Shown piece after piece: positions 1 through 10,662 of a stretch of 64,000 nucleotides of DNA (positions within the stretch are counted from its first letter, which is position 1; each line of letters opens with the position of its first letter). The position numbers and the translations under genes are program-made. The stretch lies in NCBI GenBank assembly GCA_027493545.1, contig JAOSKR010000002.1, positions 806,001 through 870,000 of the forward strand, read 5' to 3'. Under the pieces are notes generated by a model, which saw only the letters and a program-made list of their open reading frames with translations, did no database searches and was not told where the DNA came from. The stretch comes from Roseovarius sp. GTDB taxonomy: Bacteria; Pseudomonadota; Alphaproteobacteria; Rhodobacterales; Rhodobacteraceae.

Positions 1-1237
1 CCAAGGGCCACGGCGCGCTGACGGACCCCGACCAGCTTGCCGCCGCCAAGGCCGCCTGGGGCTGGCCATATGGCCCCCTTCGAGGTGCCCGCCGACATCA
101 AGGCCGCATGGGAAGCGATCGGGCACCGCGGCCGCACCGAACGCTCGGCCTGGACCGAGCGCCTGAAAGGGGCCGGCGCGCGCCGGCAGACCGAGTTCGC
201 ACGCGTCACCGCCCTCGCGCCCCCGCGCCAGCTCTCGGCGCGCATCAAGGCGCTGAAAAAGCAGGTGAGCGAGGAGGCTCCCAAGGTCGCCACCCGCAAG
301 TCGAGCGAGATGGTGCTCGAGGTGATCAACCCGATCATGCCCGAAACAATCGGCGGCTCGGCCGACCTCACCGGCTCGAACAACACCCTGACCGCCGGCC
401 TCGGGATCTTCGATGTGGGCAACCGCAAGGGCCGCTACATCCATTACGGCATCCGCGAACACGGCATGGCCGCGGCGATGAACGGTATGGCGCTGCATGG
501 CGGCATCAGGCCTTACGGCGGCACCTTCATGTGCTTCACTGACTACGCGCGGCCGGCGATGCGGCTGGCGGCGCTGATGCGGGTGCCCACGGTCTTTGTC
601 ATGACCCATGACAGCATCGGGCTCGGCGAGGACGGCCCCACCCACCAGCCGGTCGAGCATCTGGCGATCAGCCGTGCCACCCCCAACACCCATGTCTTCC
701 GCCCCTGCGACACCGTCGAGACCGCCGAGGCGTGGGAGCTGGCGCTGACGTCGACGACGACGCCGTCGGTGCTGTCGCTGACCCGTCAGGGGGTGCCGAC
801 GCTCAGGCGCGAGCACACGACCAAGAACCTCACCGCGCAGGGCGCCTATGTGCTGGCCGAGGCGGTGGGCAAGCGGCGGGCGATCCTGCTGGCCACCGGC
901 TCGGAGGTGCAGCTGGCGATGGCGGCCCGCGACATGCTGCAGGCCGAGGGCATCGGCACCCGCGTCGTCTCGATGCCCTGCTGGGAGCTGTTTTCGGCCC
1001 AGGACGAGGGTTACCGCCGCCGGGTGCTGCCCGCCGGGCCGGTGCGCGTGGGGGTCGAGGCGGGCGTTCGCCAGGGCTGGGACCGCTGGCTTTGCGGCGA
1101 GCGCGGGCGCGACACCGAGGGCCGGCTTTGTCGGCATGGAGGGCTTCGGCGCCTCGGCGCCGGCGGAGGTGCTCTTCGAGAAGTTCGGCATCACCGCGGC
1201 GGCGGTGGCGGACGAGGTGCGCCGGCTTCTGGGCTGA
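1..1237 (+). CDS. tkt: transketolase, C-terminal part (5' truncated, two frameshifts)
   Basis: Thiamine-diphosphate enzyme of the pentose phosphate and Calvin cycles that moves two-carbon ketol units between sugar phosphates. The N-terminal cofactor domain lies outside the window. What remains is the end of that domain, the Pyr domain ([40 protein letters not shown]) and the C-terminal domain ending in [22 protein letters not shown]. The first bases read [25 protein letters not shown] in frame 3. One extra C in the run at about 75-79 moves the reading to frame 1, and one extra G at about 1118-1121 moves it to frame 2, where the natural stop lies. Both breaks are in homopolymers, so they are probably sequencing errors. 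Converges with lpxB. Confidence 0.93.
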
Positions 1238-1257
1238 GGCGGGCCGAAACCCGGGTT

Positions 1258-1326
1258 CGGGGGCGCTGCCCCCGTCCCGGACCCCGGTCCGGGACTCCCC
1301 CGGAGTATTTGCCGGCAAGATGAAGG
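1258..1326. repeat. intergenic palindromic element with GGAGTATTTG...GCAAGATGAA signature
   Basis: Between the convergent tkt and lpxB ends lie two perfect hairpins in series: CGGGGGC-gct-GCCCCCG, then GTCCCGGACC-cc-GGTCCGGGAC. They are followed by GGAGTATTTGCCGGCAAGATGAAG. A second copy of the signature, on the other strand, sits at 42705-42755 next to the nuoN end. The stems suggest a bidirectional transcription terminator. The signature is, from memory, common at 3' ends in Rhodobacteraceae genomes. Confidence 0.65.
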
Positions 1327-1327
1327 A

Positions 1328-2491
1328 TCAGGCCCGCGTACCCTCGAGGCGGGCCAGCACCGCACGCGCGGCGCGCAGCCCCGGGGCCTCGCCGCCCGCG
1401 CCGAGGCGCTCCATCGTCAGGCGCATGGCGGCGCGCTGGTCGCCGGGGTCGTCGAGAAGCCGCAGGAGCGCGGCCGTGATCCGGTCGGGCCGGCAGGCCG
1501 CGCCCAGAAGTTCGGGCACCGCGCGGGTCTCGGAGACGAGGTTGACGAGCGTCAGCGTATCGACCTTCAGCATGCGTTCGAAAATCAGGCGGCTGAGGCG
1601 GCTGACATCGTAGGCGATGAGCATCGGCGTATCCGCCGCCGCCAGTTCCAGCGACACCGTGCCCGAGGCCGCAAGCGCGCGGTCGGCGGCGCCGAAGGCC
1701 GCCGCTTTCTCGGCCAGGTGGCTGTCGGTGCCGCCCCTGCCCGGCGCGATCAGCACCGGCTGGCCGGGCCAGTCGGCGATGGCCGCGCGCACCTGTTCCT
1801 CGCGCGCCACTGTCGCCGGCACCACCAGGCGCAGATCGGGGCGGGCGGCGCAGACGGTCTCGAGCGCGCGTCCGAAGATCGGCGCAAGCTGCGCCACTTC
1901 CGAGCGGCGCGAGCCCGGCAGCACCATCAGTACCGGCGCCCCGCCGAGCCCGTGGCGGGCGCGGAAACCGGCGATCTCGGCCGCGCTCGCCTGGCGCTCG
2001 CTCACCACCGGGTGGCCGACGAAATCGCAGGCCATGCCGGCGGCCTCCATATAGGGGGGCTCGAAAGGCAGAAGCGCCAGCACATGGTCGATGAAGCGCG
2101 CCATCTTCGCGGCCCGGCCGGGGCGCCACGCCCAGACCGAGGGTGCCACGTAATGCACCGTCCTGACGGCGCTTTTCGTCCGCACCAGCCGCGCCGCGCG
2201 GAGGCAGAAATCTGGACTGTCGATGGTGATCAGCATGTCCGGCCGGGTCTCCAGCACGGCCCCGACGGTCTGGTGCAGGCGCCGGCGCAAAAGCGGATAG
2301 CGGCGGGCGACCTCGGTGAGGCCATGCACGCTGAGGTCGTCCATCGGAAAGATCGAGGAAAGCCCCTGTTCGTGCATCAGCGGGCCGCCGACGCCGGTGA
2401 ATTCGACCTGTGCGAGGCCGCGCAGCCCGGCCATCAGCGCCGCGCCCAGCCGGTCTCCCGAGGCCTCGCCCGCGATGACGAAGACGCGCAT
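1328..2491 (-). CDS. lpxB: lipid-A-disaccharide synthase
   Basis: Glycosyltransferase family 19 enzyme that joins UDP-2,3-diacylglucosamine and lipid X (2,3-diacylglucosamine 1-phosphate) into the beta-1,6 disaccharide of lipid A at the inner face of the inner membrane. 387 aa, normal for the family and unbroken. The N-terminus MRVFVIAGEASGDRLGAALM is the typical LpxB opening, followed by GVGGPLM and TIDSPDFCLRAARLVR. It is the last gene of the pyrH-to-lpxB run. Its start abuts the lpxI stop with no gap, so the two are probably translationally coupled. Confidence 0.97.
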   Translation of the reverse strand: MRVFVIAGEASGDRLGAALMAGLRGLAQVEFTGVGGPLMHEQGLSSIFPMDDLSVHGLTEVARRYPLLRRRLHQTVGAVLETRPDMLITIDSPDFCLRAARLVRTKSAVRTVHYVAPSVWAWRPGRAAKMARFIDHVLALLPFEPPYMEAAGMACDFVGHPVVSERQASAAEIAGFRARHGLGGAPVLMVLPGSRRSEVAQLAPIFGRALETVCAARPDLRLVVPATVAREEQVRAAIADWPGQPVLIAPGRGGTDSHLAEKAAAFGAADRALAASGTVSLELAAADTPMLIAYDVSRLSRLIFERMLKVDTLTLVNLVSETRAVPELLGAACRPDRITAALLRLLDDPGDQRAAMRLTMERLGAGGEAPGLRAARAVLARLEGTRA

Positions 2492-3298
2492 TCAGAGCGC
2501 CCGCGCCGCGAGGAAGATGCCGCTGTCGCGCACCGCCCGAATCGTGGCCTCGCGCTCGACAATGATCAGCTTGCCGGCCTCGATCACCATCCCGGCAAGC
2601 CCCGCCGCCGCCACCGCCGCCACCGTGCGCGGGCCGATCACCGGCATGTCGATGCGCAGATCCCGGCCCGCCTTGGCGGCCTTGACATAGACGCCGCGAT
2701 AACCGCGGCGGTAGGCGGGATCGGTCTCGGCCACCAGGCGCAGCAGGGCATCGGTCCCCTGTACCGTCTCGAAGCCGAGACACTGCCCGCCCGCCACCAC
2801 GCAGCCCTGCCCGATGTCGAGCGCCGCGGCGCCGTGCAGGATTTCCGTGGCCCGCGCGATGTCGGCCTCCTCGTCGGGGCCGGGGATCGGGCCCAGATGC
2901 AGCCCCTCCTCGGCGAGGAGCGCGGGCAACACCTCGGATGGCGCGACGACGGTGAAACCCTGTTCCTCGAACACCTCGATGACCGTCCTGAGAAGACCGT
3001 CATCGCCCTTCGAGAGCGCCGCCATCAGCCGCGGCGCCAGCGCCGCCATCTCGGCATCGAAGAGTGCCGGATCAAACGCCGGGCGGGTCAGCGCACCGGC
3101 AAAGACCACGCGATCCACGCCGGCCGCGCGCATCGCCGCGAATAGTGCCCCGATGCGTTCCAGCCGGTGGCGGTCAGAACGGCCCTCGAGCGGGCTGGCG
3201 ATGCCTTCAAGCGTGATCGTCAGCGCCCCGGGCACGGCCTCGGCCAGCGCCACCGGCAGCGCCCCGTCACAGGCGATGATCGCCAGCCGGCCAGGCAC
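2492..3298 (-). CDS. lpxI: UDP-2,3-diacylglucosamine pyrophosphatase LpxI
   Basis: Hydrolyses UDP-2,3-diacylglucosamine to lipid X, directly feeding LpxB. LpxI (DUF1009) is the alphaproteobacterial replacement for LpxH. The protein opens RLAIIACDGALPVALAEA and ends IIVEREATIRAVRDSGIFLAARAL, with the conserved GPRTVAAVAAAGLAGMVIEAGK before it. The ORF track begins at 3373, but that upstream part overlaps lpxA in another frame. The GTG at 3298, four bases after the lpxA stop, gives a 268-aa protein of usual size and is preferred. Confidence 0.93.
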   Translation of the reverse strand: MPGRLAIIACDGALPVALAEAVPGALTITLEGIASPLEGRSDRHRLERIGALFAAMRAAGVDRVVFAGALTRPAFDPALFDAEMAALAPRLMAALSKGDDGLLRTVIEVFEEQGFTVVAPSEVLPALLAEEGLHLGPIPGPDEEADIARATEILHGAAALDIGQGCVVAGGQCLGFETVQGTDALLRLVAETDPAYRRGYRGVYVKAAKAGRDLRIDMPVIGPRTVAAVAAAGLAGMVIEAGKLIIVEREATIRAVRDSGIFLAARAL

Positions 3299-3302
3299 CG
3301 GC

Positions 3303-4111
3303 TCAGCCCGCGCCCGGGGTAAGGAACGACCGGTCGCTGCCGGCGGTGACGAAATCGACGATCTGGCGGACATAGACGCTTCGGGTTTCGTCGCCGAGAC
3401 GCCGGGCGCGTTCCTGAAAGCTGCCCTCGCCCTGGGCCAGCATCTGAAAGGCGGCGCGCAGCGCGGTGATATCCTCGCGCCCGACGCCGCGGCGCTTGAG
3501 CCCGACGAGGTTGAGCCCGTCGAGATGGCCGCGCGGCGCCTGCACCAGCCCGTAGGGGATGACGTCGTTGGTGACCATGGTCACCGCGCCGATGATCGCG
3601 CCCCGGCCGATGCGCACGAACTGATGGACGCCCGAGAGCCCGCCGATGATCACATCGTCCTCGACGATGCAGTGGCCGGCCAGCGCGGCGTTGTTGACCA
3701 CGATCACCCGGTCGCCCAGCTGTACGTCATGGGCGATGTGGCAGCCGGCCATGAAGAGGCCGTCGTCGCCCACCCGCGTGACCCCGCCGCCGCCCTCGGT
3801 GCCGGGGTTCATGGTGACGTGCTCGCGGATGCGGTTGCGCGCGCCGATGACCAGCCGGGTCTTCTCGCCCCGGAATTTCTTGTCCTGGGGATCTCGCCGA
3901 TGCAGGCAAAGGGAAAGATCACCGTCCCGGGCCCGATTTCGGTGTCGCCGGCGAGAACCACGTGCGATTTCAGCTCGACGCCTTCGCCGAGACGGACCTC
4001 GGGGCCGACATGGCAGAAGGGGCCGATGCGCACGCCCTGCCCCAGCTGTGCCCCGGCCTCGATCACGGCGCTGGGGTGGATCAGGCTGTCGGGGCCGCCC
4101 ATCGCGGTCAT
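3303..4111 (-). CDS. lpxA: UDP-N-acetylglucosamine acyltransferase (one frameshift)
   Basis: First step of lipid A synthesis: transfers a 3-hydroxyacyl chain from ACP to UDP-GlcNAc in the cytosol. The N-terminus ([22 protein letters not shown]) and hexapeptide repeats are in one frame up to FACIGEIP. The rest ([25 protein letters not shown]..., [19 protein letters not shown]) is in the next. One C is missing from the run at about 3887-3890. Repairing it gives one left-handed beta-helix protein of about 269 aa with the LpxA C-terminal helices. The ATG at 4111 overlaps the fabZ stop as ATGA. Confidence 0.94.
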
Positions 4112-4572
4112 GCTCCCTGCATGTCGAGCATGGCGGTGAATTCGGCCTCGGCGGCCATTTCGCCACCGATCCGGGCCGTGCCCGCGAACTTCCACACCTT
4201 GCCGCCGGGCCGCCCGCGCAGGGTGAGCACGTTCAGTTCCAGCACGTCGCCGGGCACCACCATGCGCCGGAACTTCGCCCGCTCGATCGACATGAAATAG
4301 ATCAGGAATTCCTGGTCGGCCATGTCCAGCGCCGTGCCCACCATCACCGCCGCGGTCTGGGCCATCGCCTCGACGATGGTGACGCCCGGCATGATCGGCC
4401 GCCCGGGGAAATGGCCCTGGAAATGGGGCTCGTTCATGGTAACGTTCTTGATCCCGCACGCGCTCCGCAGGCCGTCGATGTCGATCACGCGGTCGACCAG
4501 AAGGAACGGGTAGCGATGCGGAATGAGCCGCTGGATCATCTGGATATCCGCGGATTTCAACGGCTCGGTCAT
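4108..4572 (-). CDS. fabZ: 3-hydroxyacyl-[ACP] dehydratase
   Basis: Type II fatty-acid synthesis dehydratase making trans-2-enoyl-ACP. It sits beside lpxA because both compete for 3-hydroxyacyl-ACP. Hotdog fold; the catalytic His lies in [31 protein letters not shown] and the acidic residue in [10 protein letters not shown]. 154 aa from the ATG at 4572, which has a GGAAGGA ribosome-binding site. The ORF track extension to 4809 is not needed and would run into skp. Intact. Confidence 0.97.
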   Translation of the reverse strand: MTEPLKSADIQMIQRLIPHRYPFLLVDRVIDIDGLRSACGIKNVTMNEPHFQGHFPGRPIMPGVTIVEAMAQTAAVMVGTALDMADQEFLIYFMSIERAKFRRMVVPGDVLELNVLTLRGRPGGKVWKFAGTARIGGEMAAEAEFTAMLDMQGA

Positions 4573-4642
4573 GGATCGTCCTTCCGGTCTGCTCTCGGAA
4601 TTGTCCCTAGCAAGCCGTGCCTGCCCCGGCAAGCGTGCGGTA

Positions 4643-5260
4643 TCACTGGTCGGAAGGCGGCGCGGCCGGTTCCTGCACCCTCTCGGGCGCGGGGGGGCTT
4701 TCGCTTTCCTCGGATGGCGGTTTGCCGTCGCCGATGGCGGCGTCGATGCGGGCGATGGCGGCATCGGTGATGTCGACCGCGTCGGCGCGCAGCAGGACCG
4801 TGCGCGCATCGAGCAGCACCACCCCGCCCATGTCGCGCATCACCGCGATCAGCAGCGGCTCGGCCCGGCGCAGGAAGGCCACCGGCAGCCGTTCGCGGTC
4901 GCGCTCGAGATCGCGCACCCGACGTTCGCTGTCACGGCGGATGTCCTGCACCCTGGCGTCGAAGGCGTCGGCGAGTTTGCGGAACTCCTCGGGGGAAAGC
5001 TCGGCCCGGCGGTCGGTCAGATCGCGTTCCTCGGCTTCGAGTTCGGCTTCGAGCTTGCGGTTGCGCGCCGCCAGTTCCTCGCGCTCGGCCCGATGGTCGG
5101 CCAGCATGCGTTGGCCGAGTTGTGATTCCTCGAAAACCCGCTCGGGATCGAGGATCAGGATGTCACTTTGCACCCTGCCCGTCTCCTGTGCCGCCGCCGG
5201 CGGACTGCCGAGGCAGATCACCGCGGCAGTCACGGCGGCGAGGCGTCGCAGGGCCGTCAC
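4643..5260 (-). CDS. skp: OmpH/Skp family periplasmic chaperone
   Basis: Periplasmic holdase for unfolded outer-membrane proteins, encoded directly after bamA as in most proteobacteria. A signal peptide is visible ([25 protein letters not shown]), followed by [20 protein letters not shown] long charged alpha-helical region (about residues 55-120, rich in E/R heptads) matches the coiled-coil tentacles of the fold. The Pro/Glu-rich tail ([21 protein letters not shown]) is usual in this order but unlike E. coli Skp. 205 aa, intact, 2 bp after the bamA stop. Confidence 0.9.
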   Translation of the reverse strand: MTALRRLAAVTAAVICLGSPPAAAQETGRVQSDILILDPERVFEESQLGQRMLADHRAEREELAARNRKLEAELEAEERDLTDRRAELSPEEFRKLADAFDARVQDIRRDSERRVRDLERDRERLPVAFLRRAEPLLIAVMRDMGGVVLLDARTVLLRADAVDITDAAIARIDAAIGDGKPPSEESESPPAPERVQEPAAPPSDQ

Positions 5261-5262
5261 GC

Positions 5263-7589
5263 TCAGAAATCCGTTCGCACCGAGAAGTCGAAGTTGCGCT
5301 CGATGTCCGTCGGCTCCTTTTCAAGGGCCTTGGTGAAGTCCATCCGGATCGGGCCGAAGGGCGATTTCCAGAAGAGCGACAACCCGATCACATGGCGCGC
5401 CCTGAACGAGGTCGACATGGGGATCGGCGGTCCGATGGTATCGACGTTCCAGATCGAGCCGATATCGTAGAAGGCACCGCCGGAGACACCGAATTCCTCG
5501 GGCAGGCCGAGGGGGAACTCGGCCTCGAACTTGAGCGCCGCGAAGAGGTTGCCGCCGAGATGCTCGCCGGCCTGGGTGGGGCCCATGCCGTTGGGCTCGA
5601 ACCCGCGCATCACCTTGTGGGTGAAGCGATCGGCCGCGCGGCTGCCCGGAGTGCCGGAAAAGTCGACCGATCCGCCCTCGAGGATGCCGCGCAGCGTGAC
5701 CTCCTCGTTCAGCACCTTGGTTTCGCCCACCAACCGCATGGTCGTCTTGACGTATTCCTGATCACCGCCGAGCCCGGCCAGCTCGACTCCGGTGTCGATC
5801 AGGATGCCGGCATTGGGGTCAAGCCCGACGCGGCGTGAATCGTAGACGTAACGGTAGCCGATGGCGCTGGCCCAGAGCCCGCCCAGCGTCGATTCGGCCG
5901 CCAGCGTCGGCGAGGTGCCGAAATAGCTGCCCCTGGTCGGTGTAGGTGGCGCTGTAATAGAGCGTCAGCCTCGAGCGTTCGGCGACCGGAAAGGTCAGCC
6001 CCGGACGGAAGCTGGCGAACTCGGTGTCGTATAACGCGTTGTCGCTGTCGGTCTCGACATAGGCCGAGGAAAACGAGAACGCCACGTCGCGGCCCAGAAA
6101 GGCCGGCTCGACGAAGTCGATCCTGTAGTTGGCCTCTTCACCCGATATCGACAGGCTGGTCGCCAGGGTCTGGCCGCGGCCGAGGAAGTTGCGCTCGCGA
6201 AAGCCGACCGAGAAACCGAGTCCGACATCGCTTGAAAAGCTGGCGCCGAAGGTGAGCGAGCCGGTGGTGGTTTCCTCCACCTCGACATCGACCACCACCT
6301 GATCGGGGCGCGAGCCTTCGCGGGCGTTGACGTCGGCGTCCTTGAAATAGCCCAGCGCGCGGATGCGCTCGGCGGCCTCGCGGATTTCACGCGGGTTGAA
6401 CGGGTCGCCCTCGACGGTGTTGAACTGGCGCCGGATGACGCGGTCGAGCGTGGTGGTGTTGCCCTCGATGTCGATGCGCTCGACAAAGACCCGCGGGCCG
6501 CGCACCAGCGCGAATTCCACGTCGAGCGTCAGGGCGCGGTCGTTGCGGGTGATCCGTGGCTCGACACGCAGGAAATCCTCGCCCTGCCGGATGCCCTGCC
6601 GTTCCATCCGCGCGATCGCGTCCTCGACCAGCGAGGGCGAATAGACCGTCCCCGGGCTCACCCGCAGGACGCTGCGGTAGACGTCGGCGTTGACGGTCGG
6701 GATCTCGCTGATCACGGTGATGGCGCCGAACCGGAACTGCTGGCCTTCCCCGGAGGTTGAAGGTCACGAAATAGGCGTCGCGCTCGCGCGTCAGTTCGGC
6801 GTTGGTGCCGGTAATGCGGAAATCGACATAGCCGCGCGACTGGTAGAAATCGGTCAGCACCTGACGGTCGAAGGCGAGACGATCCTCGACAAAGGTGTCG
6901 CGGGCGATGAGTGCGCGCAGGATCCCCGCCTGCTTGCTTTCGACCACCCGCCGCAGCCGGCGGTCGGAATAGGCCTTGTTGCCGACGAAGCTGACACGCT
7001 CGATCTCGATGCCCTTGCCCTCGAATATCTCGAAGACCAGATCGACGCGGTTCTCGCTGCGGCGGATGATCTTGGGCGTCACCCGCGCGGCGATGCGACC
7101 GCTTTGCAAGTAAGCCTTTGAAATCTCGGCGGCGTCACGCTCTGCCCGGCTGGGGCTGAAGACCTGGCGCGAGCGGCTTTCGACGATGCCCTCGAGGTCT
7201 TCGTCCTTGATCTTGCGGTTCCCCTCGAACGAGATCCGGCTGATCGTCGGGAATTCGGTCACCTTGATCAGAAGGCGGTTGCCCTGGGGCACCATGCGGA
7301 CGGTTTCGAAAAGGCCACTGTCGAGGATGCGCTGATAGGCGTCGTTGAGTTCGCCGGCGCTGACCGTCTGCCCGCGCGAGATGCCCGCGTAGGTCAGCAC
7401 GGTGCCGGCATCGACGCGCTGGTTGCCCTCGATCGCGACCGAATCGAAGCGGTAGGTCTGCGCCGCGGCGTCGCGGGAGGGCGCGAAAACCGCCAGCGCG
7501 AACGCCAGGACAATCAGCCAGCGGGTTGCGAAAATCGTCGGTCGGGCGCGTGCGGGGCGCACGTCTCGCGGCGCGTTAAACAGATTCAT
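5263..7589 (-). CDS. bamA: outer membrane protein assembly factor BamA (two frameshifts)
   Basis: Central beta-barrel insertase of the outer membrane. It has a signal peptide ending in SRDAAA-QTYRF, then five POTRA domains (VAIEGNQRVD..., ISFEGNRKIKDEDL, VSFVGNKAYSDRRL, IDIEGNTTTLDRVIRR), then the Omp85 barrel ending RMDFTKALEKEPTDIERNFDFSVRTDF with a terminal Phe. An extra G at about 6748-6751 and another at about 5930-5933 split it over three ORFs. Removing both restores LREGQQFRFGAIT and TYTDQGSYFGTSP. The repaired length is about 775 aa. The start is the ATG at 7589; a TTG two codons upstream is the track choice. Confidence 0.95.
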
Positions 7590-7867
7590 TTTCAAACCCA
7601 GTCAGACATCCCAGTATGGATTTTGACTAACCATATTGGCTGGGCTTGTCAAAGAGCGCGTTGCCAGCATTTGTGTAATCGGCGCGGGCTGTGACAAGAA
7701 GGACCACGACGCGCCCCCGATCGCTACGGCGCGGGGCGCGGCAGGGTCACGAAGGGGTCATGACAGGGGCCGGGCCGCCCCGGAAAGGGACGGTTTCGAT
7801 CGCGGAGCGGGTGGTTGGCGACGCGCGCGAGTCGGCGGGCGACTCGCGATGCGGCCCGGCGCGCGGT

Positions 7868-8005
7868 TCAGTACGCGAGCAGAAGCGAGCCGAAGAATGC
7901 CCCCGCCATCAGCGCGAACACGATGGTCGCGAGGTACAGGATTCGGTCCCAGTTCACATCCACAAGCAGGCTGAGACCGCGATATCCGCTGATAATCTGG
8001 TGCAT
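7868..8005 (-). CDS. conserved-looking 45-aa membrane protein between rseP and bamA
   Basis: A 45-residue protein, MHQIISGYRGLSLLVDVN..., with one strongly hydrophobic segment (ILYLATIVFALMAGAFFGSLLLAY) that should span the inner membrane with the N-terminus outside the bilayer. The ATG at 8005 has a GGAGTAGG ribosome-binding site at good spacing. The upstream part of the 82-aa track ORF is non-coding in composition. It lies 111 bp after the rseP stop and about 280 bp before bamA. Function unknown; size and position suggest a small partner of the envelope machinery, which is only inference. Confidence 0.7.
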   Translation of the reverse strand: MHQIISGYRGLSLLVDVNWDRILYLATIVFALMAGAFFGSLLLAY

Positions 8006-8116
8006 GATCCGACCTACTCCAGGCGCTTTCCCCACCCCTTGGATGCCGGCCCATTGTGACGGGAATCGGGTCGCGATTGCGGCAAGACCATGGCGAATCG
8101 CGCAGGTCGCGTGCAA

Positions 8117-9468
8117 TCAGGGGCAGAAGAGGTCGTTGGCCAGCGCAAAGGCCATCACCCCCAGCACCAGCGCCAGCCCCGCCGCCATCATCACCCTGAG
8201 CGCGCCGTCGCTGGGCGGGCGGCCGACAACCGCCTCGTAGGCGAAAAACACCAGGTGCCCGCCATCGAGCACCGGGATCGGAAAGAGGTTCAGGAGGCCC
8301 ACCGCCGTCGACAGCACGGCGATGAACCAGATGAAACTGCCGACACCCTGGCTGGCCATTGCGCCCGAGACCTCGGCGATGCCGATCGGCCCGGACATGT
8401 TGCAGCTGCTGATGGCGCCGGTGATCATGTGGTAAAGCCCCGAGACCGAGCCGACGATCACCTGCCACACCTGCACGGTTCCGTTGGCAAGCGCCCGGAC
8501 CGGACCCAGCGCCTCGGTCGCCGGATCGAACGCCAGCCCCCCGACGATGCCGATGCGCCACTGGGTCTCGAACCCGCCCTCCTGCTGCGGCTCGTCCACG
8601 CGGCGCGGCGCCAGCGCGAAATCGAGCAGCTCGCCGTCGCGCCAGACGATGAGTTGCAGCACCCGCCCGTTCGATGCCTCGACCTTTTCCTTGAGCTGCG
8701 AAAACGCCACCACCGGGGTGCCGTCGATGCCGACGATCACGTCGCCGGAGTGCATGTCGATGTCGTAGGCGGCCGATTTCGGCGCCAGCTGCGCGACCAG
8801 CGGCGGCATCGGCTGCGGCCCCTTGGCGGCGATCACATCGCCATCGCGGCGCACCTCGTAATCGAGCAGCGCGGTTACGGGCAACGCGTCCAGAAATCCT
8901 CGAATGCCGAGCCCGCCACGTCCTCGCGCCCCGGCACCGGATGGCCGGCGATACTCACCAGTTCGTCGCCGGGCTGAAGCGTCACGCCGGCGACCGGCAG
9001 CGGCTTGAGCGTCCCCACCGTCAGCGGCTCGGCGACCCTGCCCTGCGACATCATCACCCCGGCAAAGACCAGCACCGAGAGCGCGAAGTTGAACAGCGGC
9101 CCCGCCGCCACCGTCGCCGTCCGCGCCCAGAGCGGCGCGCCCAGCATGGTATGGCGGCGTTCCTCTGCCGAGAGCCGGCTGTAGCTTTCCCCGGGGGTGC
9201 CGCTGGCGGCGTTCTCGTCGCCCATGAACTTGACATAGCCGCCAAAGGGCAGCGCCGCGATCTGCCAGCGGGTGCCGCGCCGGTCGGTGCGCGCCCACAG
9301 CACCGGCCCGAAGCCCAGCGAAAAGACATCCGCCTTGATCCCGCTCCAGCGCCCGACGATGTAATGGCCGTATTCGTGCACCGCCACGATCACCGACAGC
9401 GCCACGACAAAGGCGAGGATGGTCATGAAAAGCCCGCCAAACTGGGGCATGAACGCCATCGATTCCAC
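8117..9468 (-). CDS. rseP: RIP metalloprotease RseP (one frameshift)
   Basis: Inner-membrane site-2 protease that cleaves anti-sigma factors and signal-peptide remnants inside the bilayer. The zinc site HEYGH is in the first transmembrane helix and the partner motif NLFPIPVLDGGH is near the C-terminus. Two PDZ domains lie between (LQPGDELVSIAGHPV and HSGDVIVGIDGTPVV). One C is missing near 8891-8893, so DFLDALPVTALL changes frame after AFEDF. About 450 aa when repaired. The GTG at 9468 follows an AGGA box just after the dxr stop; an ATG three codons later is the alternative. Confidence 0.95.
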
Positions 9469-9477
9469 TAGCTGTTC

Positions 9478-10662
9478 CTAACCTTGTCTTTCTACCACCA
9501 CCGCATCGGCGCAAAGCCGCGCGCCGCGGTCCGCCGACATGACCTCGTCGAGGCCGAATCCGCCGGCACCGGCGTGCCCGCACGTCATCTGCCGGGCCAG
9601 CACCTCTTCCACTACCTCGGACATATGGCAAAATCCGATATGTCCAGCGATGAAATGATCCAGCGCCCGTTCCTTGGCGGCGTTGAAGACCGCCCCGGCA
9701 AGCCCGCCCGCCGCCATCACCTGCCGCGCCAGCCCCAGTGCCGGGTAGCGGCGCGGGTCGGGCGCACGAAAGCTGAGCTGGCCGATCTCGGCCAGATCGA
9801 GCCGCGCCACCGGCAGCGCGGTGCGCCTGGGCCAGTACATGGCATGGCCGATGGCGTGGCGCATGTCAGGCGGGCCGACATGGGCGATCATGCCGCCGTC
9901 GTGGAAGCCCACCAGCGCGTGAACCAGCGATTCGGGATGGATCAGAACCTCGATCCGCTCGGGCTCGAAGCCGAACAATTCCTTCGCTTCAATCAGTTCC
10001 AGCGCCTTGTTGAACATCGACGCGCTGTCGATGGTGATCCTCTGGCCCATGTCCCAGTTGGGGTGGGTCGCGGCCTCGAGCGGGGTGGCCCTGGCCAGCC
10101 GTTCGAGCGGCCAGTCGCGGAAGGCGCCGCCGCTGGCGGTGATCACCACCCGGTCGACGGTGTCCGGATCCTCGCCCCTCAGCGCCTGAAAGATCGCCGA
10201 ATGCTCGCTGTCGACGGGCAGCACCCGCGCGCCGCTGGCGCGCGCCGCCGCCATCACCAGCGGCCCGGCGGCGACCAGCGTCTCCTTGTTGGCGAGCGCC
10301 AGCGTCGCCCCCTGCCCCAGCGCCGCCAGCCCCGGCGCCAGCCCGGCCGCGCCGACGATCGCCGACATCACCCAGTCGGCCGGCCGCGCCGCCGCCTCAT
10401 TGAGCGCCGCCGAACCGGCCGCCGCCTCGATGCCGGTGCCCTTGAGCGCCGCGCGCAGATCGTCCAGCAGGTCGTCATGGGCGGTGACCGCCAGCGCGGC
10501 CCCGAGCGCGCGCGCATCCTCTGCCAGCCGCGCGATGTTGCGCCCGCCGGTGAGCGCCACGACATCGAAGGCGCCCTTGTCGCGCCGCACCAGGTCGATG
10601 GTGCTCTGACCGATCGAGCCGGTCGCGCCGAGAATCGAAATGCGTTTCATGCGTCCCGTCAT
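9478..10662 (-). CDS. dxr: 1-deoxy-D-xylulose 5-phosphate reductoisomerase
   Basis: NADPH-dependent enzyme that makes 2-C-methyl-D-erythritol 4-phosphate, the committed step of the MEP isoprenoid pathway. This supplies isopentenyl units for UppS encoded upstream. The Rossmann motif ILGATGSIGQST is at residues 8-19, followed by ANKETLVAAG, the metal-binding PVDSEHSAIFQAL and MFNKALELIEA. 394 aa, intact. The 658-aa track ORF is fused to an out-of-frame shadow of cdsA. The start ATG at 10662 overlaps the cdsA stop as ATGA. Confidence 0.97.
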   Translation of the reverse strand: MTGRMKRISILGATGSIGQSTIDLVRRDKGAFDVVALTGGRNIARLAEDARALGAALAVTAHDDLLDDLRAALKGTGIEAAAGSAALNEAAARPADWVMSAIVGAAGLAPGLAALGQGATLALANKETLVAAGPLVMAAARASGARVLPVDSEHSAIFQALRGEDPDTVDRVVITASGGAFRDWPLERLARATPLEAATHPNWDMGQRITIDSASMFNKALELIEAKELFGFEPERIEVLIHPESLVHALVGFHDGGMIAHVGPPDMRHAIGHAMYWPRRTALPVARLDLAEIGQLSFRAPDPRRYPALGLARQVMAAGGLAGAVFNAAKERALDHFIAGHIGFCHMSEVVEEVLARQMTCGHAGAGGFGLDEVMSADRGARLCADAVVVERQG

